DNA from: an uncultured Treponema sp.
GTDB lineage: Bacteria; Spirochaetota; Spirochaetia; Treponematales; Treponemataceae
DNA: 51,019 bases
NCBI GenBank assembly: GCA_949299755.1
Contig: CASGBA010000013.1
Coordinates: 1 to 51,019 of the forward strand
Direction of reading: 5' to 3'
Of this stretch, positions 17,529 to 26,791 are shown one piece after another (positions within the stretch are counted from its first letter, which is position 1; each line of letters opens with the position of its first letter). The position numbers and the translations under genes are program-made. The notes beneath the pieces were generated by a model that made no database searches, was not told where the DNA came from, and saw only the letters and a program-made list of their open reading frames with translations.

Positions 17529-17553
17529 CATAATATAATATGGAGTAGTTTTT

Positions 17554-18417
17554 TCAGAAGTTTTTGCTTGGGATGTGGAGTTTTTTGTATTTGTTGGGTG
17601 TAATCCCTGTGGTTTTTTTGAACATTTTAATGTAATAGGCGCAGTTATTGAAACCAGAATGCATCGCCGCCTCGGATACGGACTGGTTTTTCACACATAA
17701 CAGATATTTTGAATATTCTATTCTATAATGAAGCAGGTATTCTATAGGCGTGTAGTGGGTTATTTCTTTGAAAATCTGCGAAAAGTAATTCGGGGACATA
17801 TGGGCTTCCGCTGCCATTGATTCCAAGGTCAAAGGATCTGCATATTTACTCCGTATCAGCTGAAAAACTTTTTGGAACCGGTTTATGTTTGGTTTTTCAC
17901 TTCTTTTTTCTTCGGAATTTTCCTCAAAATAGTGTTTTTCCAGGACAATCCCTAAAAACTGGAACAGGCATCCTATTGTGGAAATCTGCCAGCCGTCGGC
18001 CCGGTTTTTCATTGTGACAAAAAGCTTTTCCAGTATGGAAAATGCCTCTGTGTCCTTCTTGCTGTAATAAGCCGTTATTTTTTTATCGGTAAATAAGTCC
18101 GAATAACTGCTGAAGAAAGCGTTGTTTTGAAGCATGGATAAAAAATCGCACACAATGCACTGGTACACACAGTCGGATGGGAACCCCCCGTGAATGGCAT
18201 TTTGCGGTACATAAAGGTAATCCCCTTCTCCAAGCTGGTATTCCTTTTCATCAAGATAAATAGTCAGTGAACCTTCCACTATCCTGATAATTTCTATTTC
18301 CTGGTGCCAGTGGTAGGGCATCACATAACGGGGATGTTTTTTTGTCACATGATAAAATTCAATGGGAAAGTGATAGGAGCCTCTTTTTATATTTTCAAAG
18401 TCATACCAATGGTACAT
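17554..18417 (-). CDS. AraC-family transcriptional regulator of the fucose operon
   Basis: 287 residues. The N-terminal half is a cupin-like sensor domain (about 25-110) with the metal/ligand-type HWHQEIE segment. The C-terminal 100 residues carry two helix-turn-helix units of the AraC type, including LTLESMAAEAHMSPNYFSQI and the signature end GFNNCAYYIKMFKKTTGITP. It is divergent from fucI, with a 133-bp AT-rich spacer, so it very likely responds to L-fucose or a derivative and activates the fuc operon; this is inferred from position. AAGGG a few bases before the ATG is the likely ribosome site. Confidence 0.9.
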   Translation of the reverse strand: MYHWYDFENIKRGSYHFPIEFYHVTKKHPRYVMPYHWHQEIEIIRIVEGSLTIYLDEKEYQLGEGDYLYVPQNAIHGGFPSDCVYQCIVCDFLSMLQNNAFFSSYSDLFTDKKITAYYSKKDTEAFSILEKLFVTMKNRADGWQISTIGCLFQFLGIVLEKHYFEENSEEKRSEKPNINRFQKVFQLIRSKYADPLTLESMAAEAHMSPNYFSQIFKEITHYTPIEYLLHYRIEYSKYLLCVKNQSVSEAAMHSGFNNCAYYIKMFKKTTGITPNKYKKLHIPSKNF

Positions 18418-18451
18418 ATTACCCTTAATAGTCCCTTATATTCTGAAAATA

Positions 18452-18481
18452 ATTATATTTTATCATATTTTAATAATACAA
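18452..18481 (-). promoter_or_regulatory. Possible promoter of the AraC regulator gene
   Basis: On the minus strand TATAAT (18452-18457) lies 18 bp from TTGTAT (18476-18481). The spacer to fucI is very AT-rich, so -10-like matches are common there. No convincing promoter could be assigned for fucI, as expected if it needs the AraC activator. Confidence 0.35.
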
Positions 18482-18550
18482 TGTATTTAAAACAGGGTGC
18501 AAGATAAATCTGTTAGAAAAAATCAATTATGCTTTCCAAGGAGGAAATAT

Positions 18551-20356
18551 ATGGCTAAGAGTCGGCTTATTGGTGATTATCCGGTAATAGGTATCCGCCC
18601 CACAATTGACGGAAGGCAGGGAAGTCTGCGTGTCCGGGAATCCCTGGAAGAACAGACAATGAATATGGCAAAAAACGCGGCGAAACTCTTTACAGAGAAC
18701 CTGCGCTATTCCAACGGAGAGCCGGTAAAGGTTGTAATCGCGGATTCTACAATCGGACGTGTACCTGAAGCCGCGGCCTGCGCTGATAAATTCAAGAAAG
18801 AAAATGTTTCCATCACTCTGACAGTTACTCCCTGCTGGTGTTACGGCTCGGAAACCATGGATATGGATCCGCTCACCATCAAAGGTGTGTGGGGCTTTAA
18901 CGGCACTGAACGGCCCGGTGCTGTATATCTGGCAGCGGTTTTGGCCGGTCATGCCCAGAAAGGTTTGCCCGCTTTCGGTATTTACGGGCACGATGTGCAG
19001 GATGCGGATGCCACCGATATCCCTGAAGATGTAAAGGAAAAGCTGCTCCGCTTCGGTAGAGCTGCCATTGCCGCCGCCACCATGCGTGGAAAATCCTATC
19101 TTCAGATAGGTTCAATTTGTATGGGTATTGCCGGTTCCATTATTTCTTCTGAATTCTTTGAGGAATATCTGGGGATGCGGGTTGAATCCGTGGATGAGGT
19201 TGAAATTATCCGCCGTATGGAAAACGGTATATACGATAAAGCTGAATTTGAAAAAGCTCTGGCTTGGACAAAAGCCCACTGCCCGGAAGGTTTTGACAAG
19301 AATCCCGCCAATGTTCAGAAGTCCAAAGAAGAAAAGGAAAAGGACTGGGAATTCATCGTCAAGATGATGTGCATCATCAAGGATTTGTATAACGGGAACA
19401 AGAATCTGCCTGCCGGTTGTGAAGAAGAGCGCTTGGGACACAACGCCATTGCCGGAGGTTTCCAGGGACAGCGCCAGTGGACGGACTTCTACCCGAACTG
19501 CGACTTCCCCGAGTCAATGCTCAATTCTTCTTTTGACTGGGAAGGTCCCCGTGAAACCTACGTTATGGCGACAGAGAATGACACACTTAACGGAACTTCC
19601 ATGCTGTTCGGCAAGTTGCTGACAAACAGGGCCCAGATATTCGCCGATGTCCGCACCTATTGGAGTGCCGATGCCGTTAAAAAAGCAACAGGTTACAACA
19701 TCGAAGGAAAAGCAAAAGATGCCGGCGGATTTATCCACTTGATTAACTCCGGTGCCGCTTGTATTGATGCCAGCGGTGGCGCAAAAGATGCGGCCGGTAA
19801 CAGTGTTATAAAACCTTTCTGGGAAATGACAGAAGCTGACTGCGATGCCTGTCTGAAAGCCACCACCTGGAACGCCGCTGATTTCGGTTACTTCAGGGGA
19901 GGCGGTTTCTCCTCCCGCTTCCTTACGGATTGTGAAATGCCGGTAACCATGATGCGTTTGAATCTGGTGAAGGGGTTGGGGCCTGTCATGCAGATTGCTG
20001 AAGGCTGGACAGTAAAACTTCCGGCGGAAGTTTCGGACAAGTTGTGGAAACGCACTGACTACACATGGCCCTGCACATGGTTCGCTCCCCGTATTACCGG
20101 TAAAGGCGCTTTTAAATCCGCCTATGATGTGATGAATAACTGGGGAGCGAACCACGGTGCAATCAGTTACGGTCACATTGGTGCGGATATGATTACATTA
20201 TGCTCCATTCTGCGTATTCCTGTTTGTATGCACAACGTACCGGAAGAGGATATTTTCCGTCCCGCTGCCTGGAACGCTTTCGGCATGGACAAGGAGGGGC
20301 AGGATTACCGGGCTTGTGCCGCTTTCGGCCCTCTGTTTAAAGGTGTCAGCCGTTAG
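18551..20356 (+). CDS. fucI: L-fucose isomerase
   Basis: 601 residues, close to E. coli FucI. It converts L-fucose to L-fuculose in the cytoplasm with Mn2+. The N-terminal segment [19 protein letters not shown] is typical, and long stretches ([20 protein letters not shown] near the end) resemble the family throughout. The ATG at 18551 follows a strong AAGGAGG; an in-frame ATG at 18497 would add 18 residues without a ribosome site. It is the first gene of the fuc operon, with the kinase gene 11 nt downstream. Codon use is more GC-ending than in the flanking genes, consistent with high expression. Confidence 0.96.
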   Translation: MAKSRLIGDYPVIGIRPTIDGRQGSLRVRESLEEQTMNMAKNAAKLFTENLRYSNGEPVKVVIADSTIGRVPEAAACADKFKKENVSITLTVTPCWCYGSETMDMDPLTIKGVWGFNGTERPGAVYLAAVLAGHAQKGLPAFGIYGHDVQDADATDIPEDVKEKLLRFGRAAIAAATMRGKSYLQIGSICMGIAGSIISSEFFEEYLGMRVESVDEVEIIRRMENGIYDKAEFEKALAWTKAHCPEGFDKNPANVQKSKEEKEKDWEFIVKMMCIIKDLYNGNKNLPAGCEEERLGHNAIAGGFQGQRQWTDFYPNCDFPESMLNSSFDWEGPRETYVMATENDTLNGTSMLFGKLLTNRAQIFADVRTYWSADAVKKATGYNIEGKAKDAGGFIHLINSGAACIDASGGAKDAAGNSVIKPFWEMTEADCDACLKATTWNAADFGYFRGGGFSSRFLTDCEMPVTMMRLNLVKGLGPVMQIAEGWTVKLPAEVSDKLWKRTDYTWPCTWFAPRITGKGAFKSAYDVMNNWGANHGAISYGHIGADMITLCSILRIPVCMHNVPEEDIFRPAAWNAFGMDKEGQDYRACAAFGPLFKGVSR

Positions 20357-20367
20357 GAGGAACAGTA

Positions 20368-21834
20368 ATGGAAGGACAGGTTCTGGCATTTGATTTCGGT
20401 GCCTCAAGCGGGCGGGCGATGCTCGGAAGGTATGACGGCAAAACCATCATTCAGGAAGAAATACACCGTTTCCCCAATGAGCCGGTCAATATTGCCGGAA
20501 CCTTGTACTGGGACGTCCTCCGGTTGTTCCATGAAATAAAGCAGGGATTGGTCAAAGCGTCGAAAGAATCATTTATCAGTGTGGGAATCGATACCTGGGG
20601 TGTGGATTTCGGTCTTCTGGATAAAAAAGGAAAGCTTCTCGGCAACCCGGTTCATTACCGGGATGCCCGGACCAACGGAATGGCGGAAAAAAGCGGGGAA
20701 ATTATTTCCGCCGCGGATTTGTATTCCATGACCGGTATCCAGATTATGGATATTAATACCGTTTTTCAGCTTTTGTATATGGTTCAGAATAACCGGGAAG
20801 AACTCGGACAGGCTCAAACCCTGCTGATGATGCCGGATTTGTTCACCTATTTCCTTACCGGAAAAATGCAGAGTGAATACACCGAAGCTTCCACCAGCCA
20901 GCTTCTTGATGTACAGACAAAGAACTGGAATTGTCAGCTGATTAAAAAGCTGGGAATTCCCGCCCATCTGTTCACGGATATTGTAATGCCGGGTACCCGG
21001 GCAGGTTTCATTAAGGATGATATTTGCCGGGAATTGGGAATTCCCTCTGTTCCGGTGATTTCATCCGCGGGACACGACACCCAGAGCGCAATGGCGGCTG
21101 TTCCTGCTGAAAGTCCGGATTTTCTTTTCATCAGTTGCGGAACCTGGGCTTTGATGGGCACCCATTGCCCGAAACCGGTGGTTTCGGAAGAAGCCAGGGA
21201 AGCCGGGTTTTCCAATGAAGGCGGTTTTGACGGCGGTATATCACTGTTGACCAATATAACCGGCACATGGATGATTCAGGAATGCAAACGTTACTGGCAG
21301 TCTGCCGGTGAATCCGTTTCCTATGATGATTTGGATGCGGAGGCGGAAAAGTCCAAACCTTTTGCCTGTTTCATAGATCCCTGTGCTTCCGATTTTATTG
21401 CGCCGGGGAATATGCCTGAACGTATCCGGAATTATTGCAGGAATACCGGTCAGTATGTTCCAGGGACAAAGGGCGAGATTATCCGTTGCATTCAGGAAAG
21501 CCTTGCTTTTACGTACCGTAATGTCAAAGATAAAATTGAAAAATTAACCGGAAAAAAATATCCGTGCATTCATATGGTTGGTGGAGGCATTAAAAGCGCA
21601 CTCCTTTGCCGCCTGACAGCTGATGCCTGCGGGATCCCGGTTGTGGCCGGTCCCGTTGAAGGTGCTGTTTTGGGTAACATCGGAATCCAGATGATTTCCA
21701 TGGGCATATTATCAGATTTAACGCAATTCAGACAAATTGTAAAAAATATGCCTGATATTATGCGTTATGAAAATTCCAATACGGAAAATTACGACAAAGG
21801 ATTTGAAACATTTAAAGGAGTTGTCAAATGCTGA
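20368..21834 (+). CDS. FGGY-family kinase, rhamnulokinase (RhaB) type, probable L-fuculokinase
   Basis: 488 residues. The protein is clearly of the RhaB branch of FGGY sugar kinases: FDFGASSGRAMLGRY, EIHRFPNEPV, GIDTWGVDFGLLD and the C-terminal HMVGGGIKSALLC and GNIGIQ segments match rhamnulokinase rather than E. coli FucK. By position between fucI and fucU/fucA it must supply L-fuculose-1-phosphate, so it probably acts as the fuculokinase. RhaB-type kinases tolerate several ketoses, and no rhamnose genes are seen here. AGGAGG precedes the ATG. The last codons overlap fucU by 7 nt. Confidence 0.92.
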   Translation: MEGQVLAFDFGASSGRAMLGRYDGKTIIQEEIHRFPNEPVNIAGTLYWDVLRLFHEIKQGLVKASKESFISVGIDTWGVDFGLLDKKGKLLGNPVHYRDARTNGMAEKSGEIISAADLYSMTGIQIMDINTVFQLLYMVQNNREELGQAQTLLMMPDLFTYFLTGKMQSEYTEASTSQLLDVQTKNWNCQLIKKLGIPAHLFTDIVMPGTRAGFIKDDICRELGIPSVPVISSAGHDTQSAMAAVPAESPDFLFISCGTWALMGTHCPKPVVSEEAREAGFSNEGGFDGGISLLTNITGTWMIQECKRYWQSAGESVSYDDLDAEAEKSKPFACFIDPCASDFIAPGNMPERIRNYCRNTGQYVPGTKGEIIRCIQESLAFTYRNVKDKIEKLTGKKYPCIHMVGGGIKSALLCRLTADACGIPVVAGPVEGAVLGNIGIQMISMGILSDLTQFRQIVKNMPDIMRYENSNTENYDKGFETFKGVVKC

Positions 21835-22271
21835 AAGGAATCCCTCCTGTTTTGTCCCCGGAATTATTGAAGGTTCTTTGTGAAATGGGGCACGGGGACA
21901 GGCTTGTTATCGCTGACGGGAATTTCCCCTCTGAATCAATAGGAAAAGACGGGATTGTAATACGTTGCGACGGCCACTTCGGCTGTGAATTGTTGGAAGC
22001 TGTTTTGAAGGTGTTTCCCCTGGATACCTATGTGGATAAACCCGTTTCCCTTATGGAGGTTGTTCCGGGTGATACCGTTAAAACCCCTATCTGGGATGAA
22101 TACAAAAAAATCATCGCAAAGTATGACATCCGGGGCGGTGACGCAGTACAACATATTGAGCGTTTCTCTTTTTACGATGAGGCGAAAAAATCTTATGCTG
22201 TTATTGCCTCCGGCGAGACCGCCCTGTACGCAAACATAATGCTGCAAAAAGGTGTTGTTATTCCGGAGTAA
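21828..22271 (+). CDS. fucU: L-fucose mutarotase (RbsD/FucU family)
   Basis: 147 residues, typical of FucU. It interconverts alpha- and beta-L-fucopyranose so that imported sugar reaches the anomer used by FucI. The N-terminal block LSPELLKVLCEMGHGDRLVIADGN, shown here in parts as LCEMGHGD and ADGNFP, carries the conserved His and Asp. The start overlaps the kinase gene by 7 nt, with AAAGGAG inside that gene, so translation is probably coupled. Confidence 0.95.
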   Translation: MLKGIPPVLSPELLKVLCEMGHGDRLVIADGNFPSESIGKDGIVIRCDGHFGCELLEAVLKVFPLDTYVDKPVSLMEVVPGDTVKTPIWDEYKKIIAKYDIRGGDAVQHIERFSFYDEAKKSYAVIASGETALYANIMLQKGVVIPE

Positions 22272-22296
22272 TGAATCATAAGGAGGATTGTATAAA

Positions 22297-22974
22297 ATGG
22301 ATTACAAAGAGATAAAAGATCAGATCTGCGATGTCTGCCACAAAATGTGGCAGCTTGGTTGGGTCGCCGCCAATGACGGTAACGTTTCCGTTAAACTGGA
22401 TGACGGGACTTTTTTCGCCACTCCGACAGGTATCAGTAAGTCGTTTATCACTCCTGAAAAACTGGTAAGGATTGATGCTTCCGGAAAGGTTCTTGAAGGG
22501 GCTCCCGGTTACAAGCCGTCTTCTGAAATCAAAATGCATTTGCGGTGTTATGAGAAGCGGGAAGATGTGGGCGCTGTTGTACATGCCCATCCGCCCACAG
22601 CAACCGGTTATGCTGTCGCTCATATACCTCTGGACAGATATTGCATGATTGAAACAGTCGTGAGTATCGGTTCTGTACCGGTAACCCCATACGGAACGCC
22701 TTCAACTTATGAAGTGCCTGATGCTATTACGCCGTATCTTCCGTACCACGATGTGATGCTTTTGGAGAATCATGGGGCTTTGGCTGTCGGAGCGGATGTG
22801 ATTACGGCTTATTACCGGATGGAAACCCTTGAGCTGAATGCAAAGATTTGTTTTACAGCCCATCTTCTTGGCGGTGAAAAGGAAATTTCAAAAGAAAATA
22901 TCGACCGCCTGATTAATATGCGCGCCCAATATGGGGTAACAGGGAAGCATCCCGGTTACAAACATTATAGATAA
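22297..22974 (+). CDS. fucA: L-fuculose-1-phosphate aldolase
   Basis: 225 residues, class II aldolase/adducin family. It cleaves L-fuculose-1-phosphate to dihydroxyacetone phosphate and L-lactaldehyde. Zinc ligands and the catalytic Glu are visible: Glu77 in KPSSEIKMH, His96 and His98 in VVHAHPP and His159 in LLENHGAL. The NDGNVSVK segment (27-33) binds the phosphate. The ATG at 22297 follows AGGAGG (22281-22286); an in-frame TTG at 22288 would add three residues and is too close to that site. The gap to fucU is 25 nt. Confidence 0.95.
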   Translation: MDYKEIKDQICDVCHKMWQLGWVAANDGNVSVKLDDGTFFATPTGISKSFITPEKLVRIDASGKVLEGAPGYKPSSEIKMHLRCYEKREDVGAVVHAHPPTATGYAVAHIPLDRYCMIETVVSIGSVPVTPYGTPSTYEVPDAITPYLPYHDVMLLENHGALAVGADVITAYYRMETLELNAKICFTAHLLGGEKEISKENIDRLINMRAQYGVTGKHPGYKHYR

Positions 22975-23008
22975 AGACTGAAGTCTGATTTCTTTCAAGG
23001 AGGTTATT

Positions 23009-24103
23009 ATGAAAAGAAATTTGATTAAGGGACTTTGCGTTGCGTTAATGATGCTCTGTGTCGTTTCTGCCTTCGCAGCCGGCGGAAAAGATTCCGGAAG
23101 CGACAAAATCGTTATGGGTGCGTTAATCCGTAACCTGAATGAAACGTTTGTCGCCAACTATGCGGATAACCTTAGGACGCTCGCTCAGAATGCCGGTGTT
23201 GAACTGCGTTTGCTTGACGGAAACGGTGATGTTGCCACCCAGCTTGACCAGCTCAATACGCTGCTTACCCAGGGTGTCAAATATTTCGTCATCATTCCGC
23301 AGGATACCGCTGCCACAGAGCAGATGTGCCAGCTGATTAACGCAAAGGGCGGAGCCGCCGCTTTCTCCAACATCCAGCCTTCTGTTGAAGCTCTGAAAGT
23401 CGGAAAGAATTTCTATCTGGCGTCATCCCCGGAAACAGTCGCCGGCAACATCCAGGCGGAAATCGCGGATGAGTACTTCAAAGCTTATCCCGACAAACTT
23501 GGTCCGAACAATACCATTAACCTGCTTATCATCAACGGTCAGCTTGGACATCCCGCCCAGGTTAACCGCCGCCAGGGAGCGATCGACGGCCTGAAAGCCC
23601 GCGGTTACAACGTCAACATCGTGGCGGAACAGACCGCTAACTGGGCCGCGGCGGAAGCGCAGGCTTTGATGGACGCATGGCTCGCCGCTTACAGCGGACA
23701 GTTCAATATGGTTTTCGCCCAGAATGACGATATGGCCATGGGCGCTGTTGAATCCATGCTGACAAACAAATTCACCGATGATCCCAACGACATCACAAAG
23801 GATACAAACGGTGACGGAACTGTGACAAAGGTTCCTGTTGTCGGTGTTGACGCCACCCCCGCCGGACAGCAGTCCATCAGGGAAAACAAGATGTATGCTA
23901 CAGTTCTCCAGGATGCTGTCGGTCAGTCAACAACAGCCTTTGAGCTGATGTACACCACGGCGACAAAAGGATCCGCTATCGGAACAACAGCCGGTGGAAT
24001 CACAGCGACCACGGAAATCGGGGAAGATCCCGCGACGGATCCCGCTGTTCTGGATCAGTGCTTCCTTGTTCCGTTCAAGAAAGTCACAAAATCTGATCTT
24101 TAA
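23009..24103 (+). CDS. Sugar ABC transporter substrate-binding protein (probable fucose binding)
   Basis: 364 residues of the periplasmic binding protein type I family (RbsB/MglB-like). A signal peptide ends near SAFAAG, with no lipobox Cys, so the protein is probably free in the periplasm. A Gly/Ser/Lys linker precedes the ligand-binding fold, which includes the hinge segments VVGVDATPAGQQSI and FAQNDDMAMGAVE. A loop at about residue 265, DTNGDGTV, matches the calcium-binding loop found in galactose-binding proteins. Its place in the fuc operon suggests L-fucose or a fucoside as ligand. AAGGAGG lies before the ATG. Codon use is strongly biased and two hairpins follow the stop, as is common for highly expressed binding proteins. 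Confidence 0.93.
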   Translation: MKRNLIKGLCVALMMLCVVSAFAAGGKDSGSDKIVMGALIRNLNETFVANYADNLRTLAQNAGVELRLLDGNGDVATQLDQLNTLLTQGVKYFVIIPQDTAATEQMCQLINAKGGAAAFSNIQPSVEALKVGKNFYLASSPETVAGNIQAEIADEYFKAYPDKLGPNNTINLLIINGQLGHPAQVNRRQGAIDGLKARGYNVNIVAEQTANWAAAEAQALMDAWLAAYSGQFNMVFAQNDDMAMGAVESMLTNKFTDDPNDITKDTNGDGTVTKVPVVGVDATPAGQQSIRENKMYATVLQDAVGQSTTAFELMYTTATKGSAIGTTAGGITATTEIGEDPATDPAVLDQCFLVPFKKVTKSDL

Positions 24104-24120
24104 ATTTTGTTAATAGCTGT

Positions 24121-24145
24121 GCCGGGAGTCAGACTGGCTTCCGGC
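24121..24145 (+). terminator. Intercistronic hairpin after the binding-protein gene
   Basis: GCCGGGAG (24121-24128) pairs with CTTCCGGC (24138-24145), 8 bp with one G-U pair. There is no T tract, so it is more likely a 3'-end stabiliser protecting the binding-protein mRNA than a terminator. Confidence 0.5.
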
Positions 24146-24160
24146 ATCCTTCAGTCAGAT

Positions 24161-24206
24161 GCCGCAGATTTTAACTTTTATTTTGTGATTTCTGCGGCTT
24201 TATTTT
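24161..24206 (+). terminator. Attenuating terminator between binding protein and ABC ATPase genes
   Basis: A perfect 8-bp stem, GCCGCAGA (24161-24168) with TCTGCGGC (24191-24198), and a 22-nt AT-rich loop are followed by TTTATTTTAA. It should end part of the transcripts, giving more binding protein than transporter subunits. Confidence 0.6.
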
Positions 24207-24225
24207 AATTATAACGGAGGACCGA

Positions 24226-25737
24226 ATGCAGGAAGAATATATCCTTCAAATGAAGGAAATCTCTAAGCAATTTCCAGGCGTCCTTGCACTCAATAAAGTT
24301 TCTTTTAATGTCCGTCCGGGTACTGTGCACGCTTTGATGGGTGAAAACGGCGCCGGTAAATCGACATTGATGAAGTGTTTGTTTGGAATATATCATCCCG
24401 ATTCCGGCTCTGTGGTTTTTAAGAACAAAGAAGTGAAATTCCACAGTGTCAAAAACGCCCTTGACGCCGGTATTTCCATGATACAACAGGAATTGTCAAA
24501 TGTTCCTTTCAGAACTGTGGCGGAAAATACATGGATGGGCAGGGAGCCGGTTCTCCCGGTGAAAGGGCTGCGTCTCATTGATCACCGCAAAGTGACGGAA
24601 GAAACAGTCAAGTTGATGCAGGAATTGGATATGGAAGTCGATCCCAACGCCATGATGTCTTCTTTATCCATATCCCAGCAGCAGGCGTGTGAAATAGCAA
24701 AGGCTGTTTCTTACGGGGCTTCTGTTGTGGTTATGGACGAACCCACTTCGTCTTTATCAGAAAAGGAAGTCGATCATCTTTTCAAGATTATCAATGATTT
24801 GAAAAGCAAAGGCGTTGCGATTATTTATATTTCCCACCGTATGAATGAGATATTCCAGATAGCGGATGAAATATCCGTTATGCGTGACGGTGAAATGATA
24901 GGCACATATGATGCGAAGGATCTTGATAACGACAAGCTTATCAATCTGATGATTGGCCGTGTAACAACGCAACAGTTCCCTGAAGTGACTGCCGTTCCGG
25001 GTGATGTTTGTCTCGAAGTGGAGCATCTGTCGTCTGTGAATCCCAGATCATTTCAGGATGTATCCTTCAAACTGCATAAATCTGAAATCCTCGGCGTCGG
25101 AGGCCTTATCGGCGCCCAGCGTTCCGAGCTTATGGAAGCGATATTCGGGCTACGTTCCGTTGTGGCCGGCAGGATAGTTATAAACGGAAAGGAAATTACA
25201 ATACATTCCCCGAAGGATGCCATCCGTAACGGGATCGGGCTTATTACCGAAGACCGGCGTGGTACAGGTATTTTTCCGCTTATGTCTGTATTGAGTAATA
25301 CGTCTATTGCGTCATTGGATAAATACCGCTCAAAACTGCGCCTCATAAAACATGCGGATGTGTCAAAAACAGCGGTGGATGTTAACTCCGCCCTGCACAC
25401 TAAAACCGCATCCATGCAGACCGCGATACAAAACCTGTCGGGCGGAAACCAGCAGAAGGTTATTTTGGCCCGCTGGCTTATGACGGTTCCGGATATCCTT
25501 ATCATGGATGAGCCTACCCGTGGTATTGATGTCGGCGCCAAATATGAGATTTACACGATTATGTCCGAACTGGTAAAACAGGGAAAATCCATCATAATGA
25601 TTTCCTCCGAAATGCCGGAATTAATCGGTATGTCCCACCGTATCATGGTTTTGTGTAATGGCAGGGTAACCGGATTCTTGAATAAAGAGGACGCTACCCA
25701 GGAAGCAATAATGCGTTATGCCACGCAGTTTTCATAA
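24226..25737 (+). CDS. Sugar ABC transporter ATP-binding protein (RbsA/MglA type)
   Basis: 503 residues with two fused nucleotide-binding domains. Domain 1 has Walker A GENGAGKS (about residues 44-51), signature LSISQQQ and Walker B VVVMDEPTSSLS. Domain 2 has the degenerate Walker A GGLIGAQRSEL typical of this family, signature NLSGGNQQKV and Walker B ILIMDEPTRGIDVG. It powers import of the sugar captured by the upstream binding protein, together with the permease 22 nt downstream. The GGAGG ribosome site lies after the attenuating hairpin. Confidence 0.95.
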   Translation: MQEEYILQMKEISKQFPGVLALNKVSFNVRPGTVHALMGENGAGKSTLMKCLFGIYHPDSGSVVFKNKEVKFHSVKNALDAGISMIQQELSNVPFRTVAENTWMGREPVLPVKGLRLIDHRKVTEETVKLMQELDMEVDPNAMMSSLSISQQQACEIAKAVSYGASVVVMDEPTSSLSEKEVDHLFKIINDLKSKGVAIIYISHRMNEIFQIADEISVMRDGEMIGTYDAKDLDNDKLINLMIGRVTTQQFPEVTAVPGDVCLEVEHLSSVNPRSFQDVSFKLHKSEILGVGGLIGAQRSELMEAIFGLRSVVAGRIVINGKEITIHSPKDAIRNGIGLITEDRRGTGIFPLMSVLSNTSIASLDKYRSKLRLIKHADVSKTAVDVNSALHTKTASMQTAIQNLSGGNQQKVILARWLMTVPDILIMDEPTRGIDVGAKYEIYTIMSELVKQGKSIIMISSEMPELIGMSHRIMVLCNGRVTGFLNKEDATQEAIMRYATQFS

Positions 25738-25759
25738 ATAGGTTCAAGGAGAAGTCATT

Positions 25760-26773
25760 ATGAATGATAAAATATCTGTTGCAAAAAATCCGCTTACTGC
25801 CACCCGGATAAAAGACCTTATGTCGAAATACACCACATACATAATCTTTATTGTTTTGTTTGTCGGACTTGGTATTTTGACCGGTTTCGATTCATGGAAG
25901 CTGCCGTCCCTGCAGAACCTCGTGATTGCAGAATCAATCAGGGCTTTTGCGGCGCTGGGTGTCGGTGTCATCATCATCACAAGGGGAATCGACCTTTCAA
26001 TTGGTTATGCCGTTTGTCTGACAGCCAGTATGGCGGCCTCATTGTCGCAGAGCGTCACATACAGTGCGGCGATGTATCCCGGTGTTGATTTTCCGATTTT
26101 CCTTCCTGTTCTGGTTGCAGTCCTCATCGGTATGCTGGTCGGAGCGGTAAACGGTTCTTTGGTCGCCTACGCCAAACTTCCGCCGTTCATCGCGACGCTT
26201 GGTGTCCTTTCCCTTTGCCGCGGAACACAGCTGATTTACACAAACGCAACTGTTGTTGGAAGCGTAAAAAATGAGTACAAAGCTCTTGCCCAGGGTTTTA
26301 TCGGACCGTTCCCCCTTTTGATGATTTATGTTGCGATTGCTGCTTTTATAGTATGGCTTATCCTCCGCCACACACGCCTCGGTGCGAACCTGTATGCAAT
26401 CGGTGGAAATCCCCAGGCTGCGCGGGTTGCCGGTATTAACGTGGAAAGAGGATTGCTCTTTGCCTACACTTTTGCTGGAGCTTTATATGGAATCGCCGGT
26501 GCACTTCAGACCGCGCGTCTTGGATTGGCAAACTCCCTTACCGCAGTAGGTATGGAACTTGATGCCATCGCCGCAGTCACCATTGGAGGTGTGTCCCAGT
26601 CCGGAGGTGTAGGTACCATGGGCGGAATGATTTGCGGTGTACTTATCATGGGTATCATTACTTATGGAATGAACTTCCTGGCCGTTAACTCTTATTTCCA
26701 ATACCTTGTAAAAGGTTGTATCATAATCATCGCAGTATTTTTCGATATGCGCAAACATACGCGCAAATCATAA
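25760..26773 (+). CDS. Sugar ABC transporter permease (RbsC type)
   Basis: 337 residues, inner-membrane permease of the BPD_transp_2 family with about eight to ten helices. The conserved segments IITRGIDLSIGY, AYAKLPPFIATLGVLSLCRG and GGNPQAARVAGINVERG are typical of RbsC-like subunits and contact the ATPase. Only one permease gene is present, so it should act as a homodimer. AAGGAGA lies before the ATG. It completes the importer of the fuc operon. Confidence 0.95.
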   Translation: MNDKISVAKNPLTATRIKDLMSKYTTYIIFIVLFVGLGILTGFDSWKLPSLQNLVIAESIRAFAALGVGVIIITRGIDLSIGYAVCLTASMAASLSQSVTYSAAMYPGVDFPIFLPVLVAVLIGMLVGAVNGSLVAYAKLPPFIATLGVLSLCRGTQLIYTNATVVGSVKNEYKALAQGFIGPFPLLMIYVAIAAFIVWLILRHTRLGANLYAIGGNPQAARVAGINVERGLLFAYTFAGALYGIAGALQTARLGLANSLTAVGMELDAIAAVTIGGVSQSGGVGTMGGMICGVLIMGIITYGMNFLAVNSYFQYLVKGCIIIIAVFFDMRKHTRKS

Positions 26774-26791
26774 TCAAGGAGGTGCTGTAAT

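Noticed and set aside
18421-18550. Defined AraC binding repeats and fucI promoter
   Set aside because: The spacer is so AT-rich that many -10-like matches occur by chance, and no convincing direct repeat could be picked out by eye.
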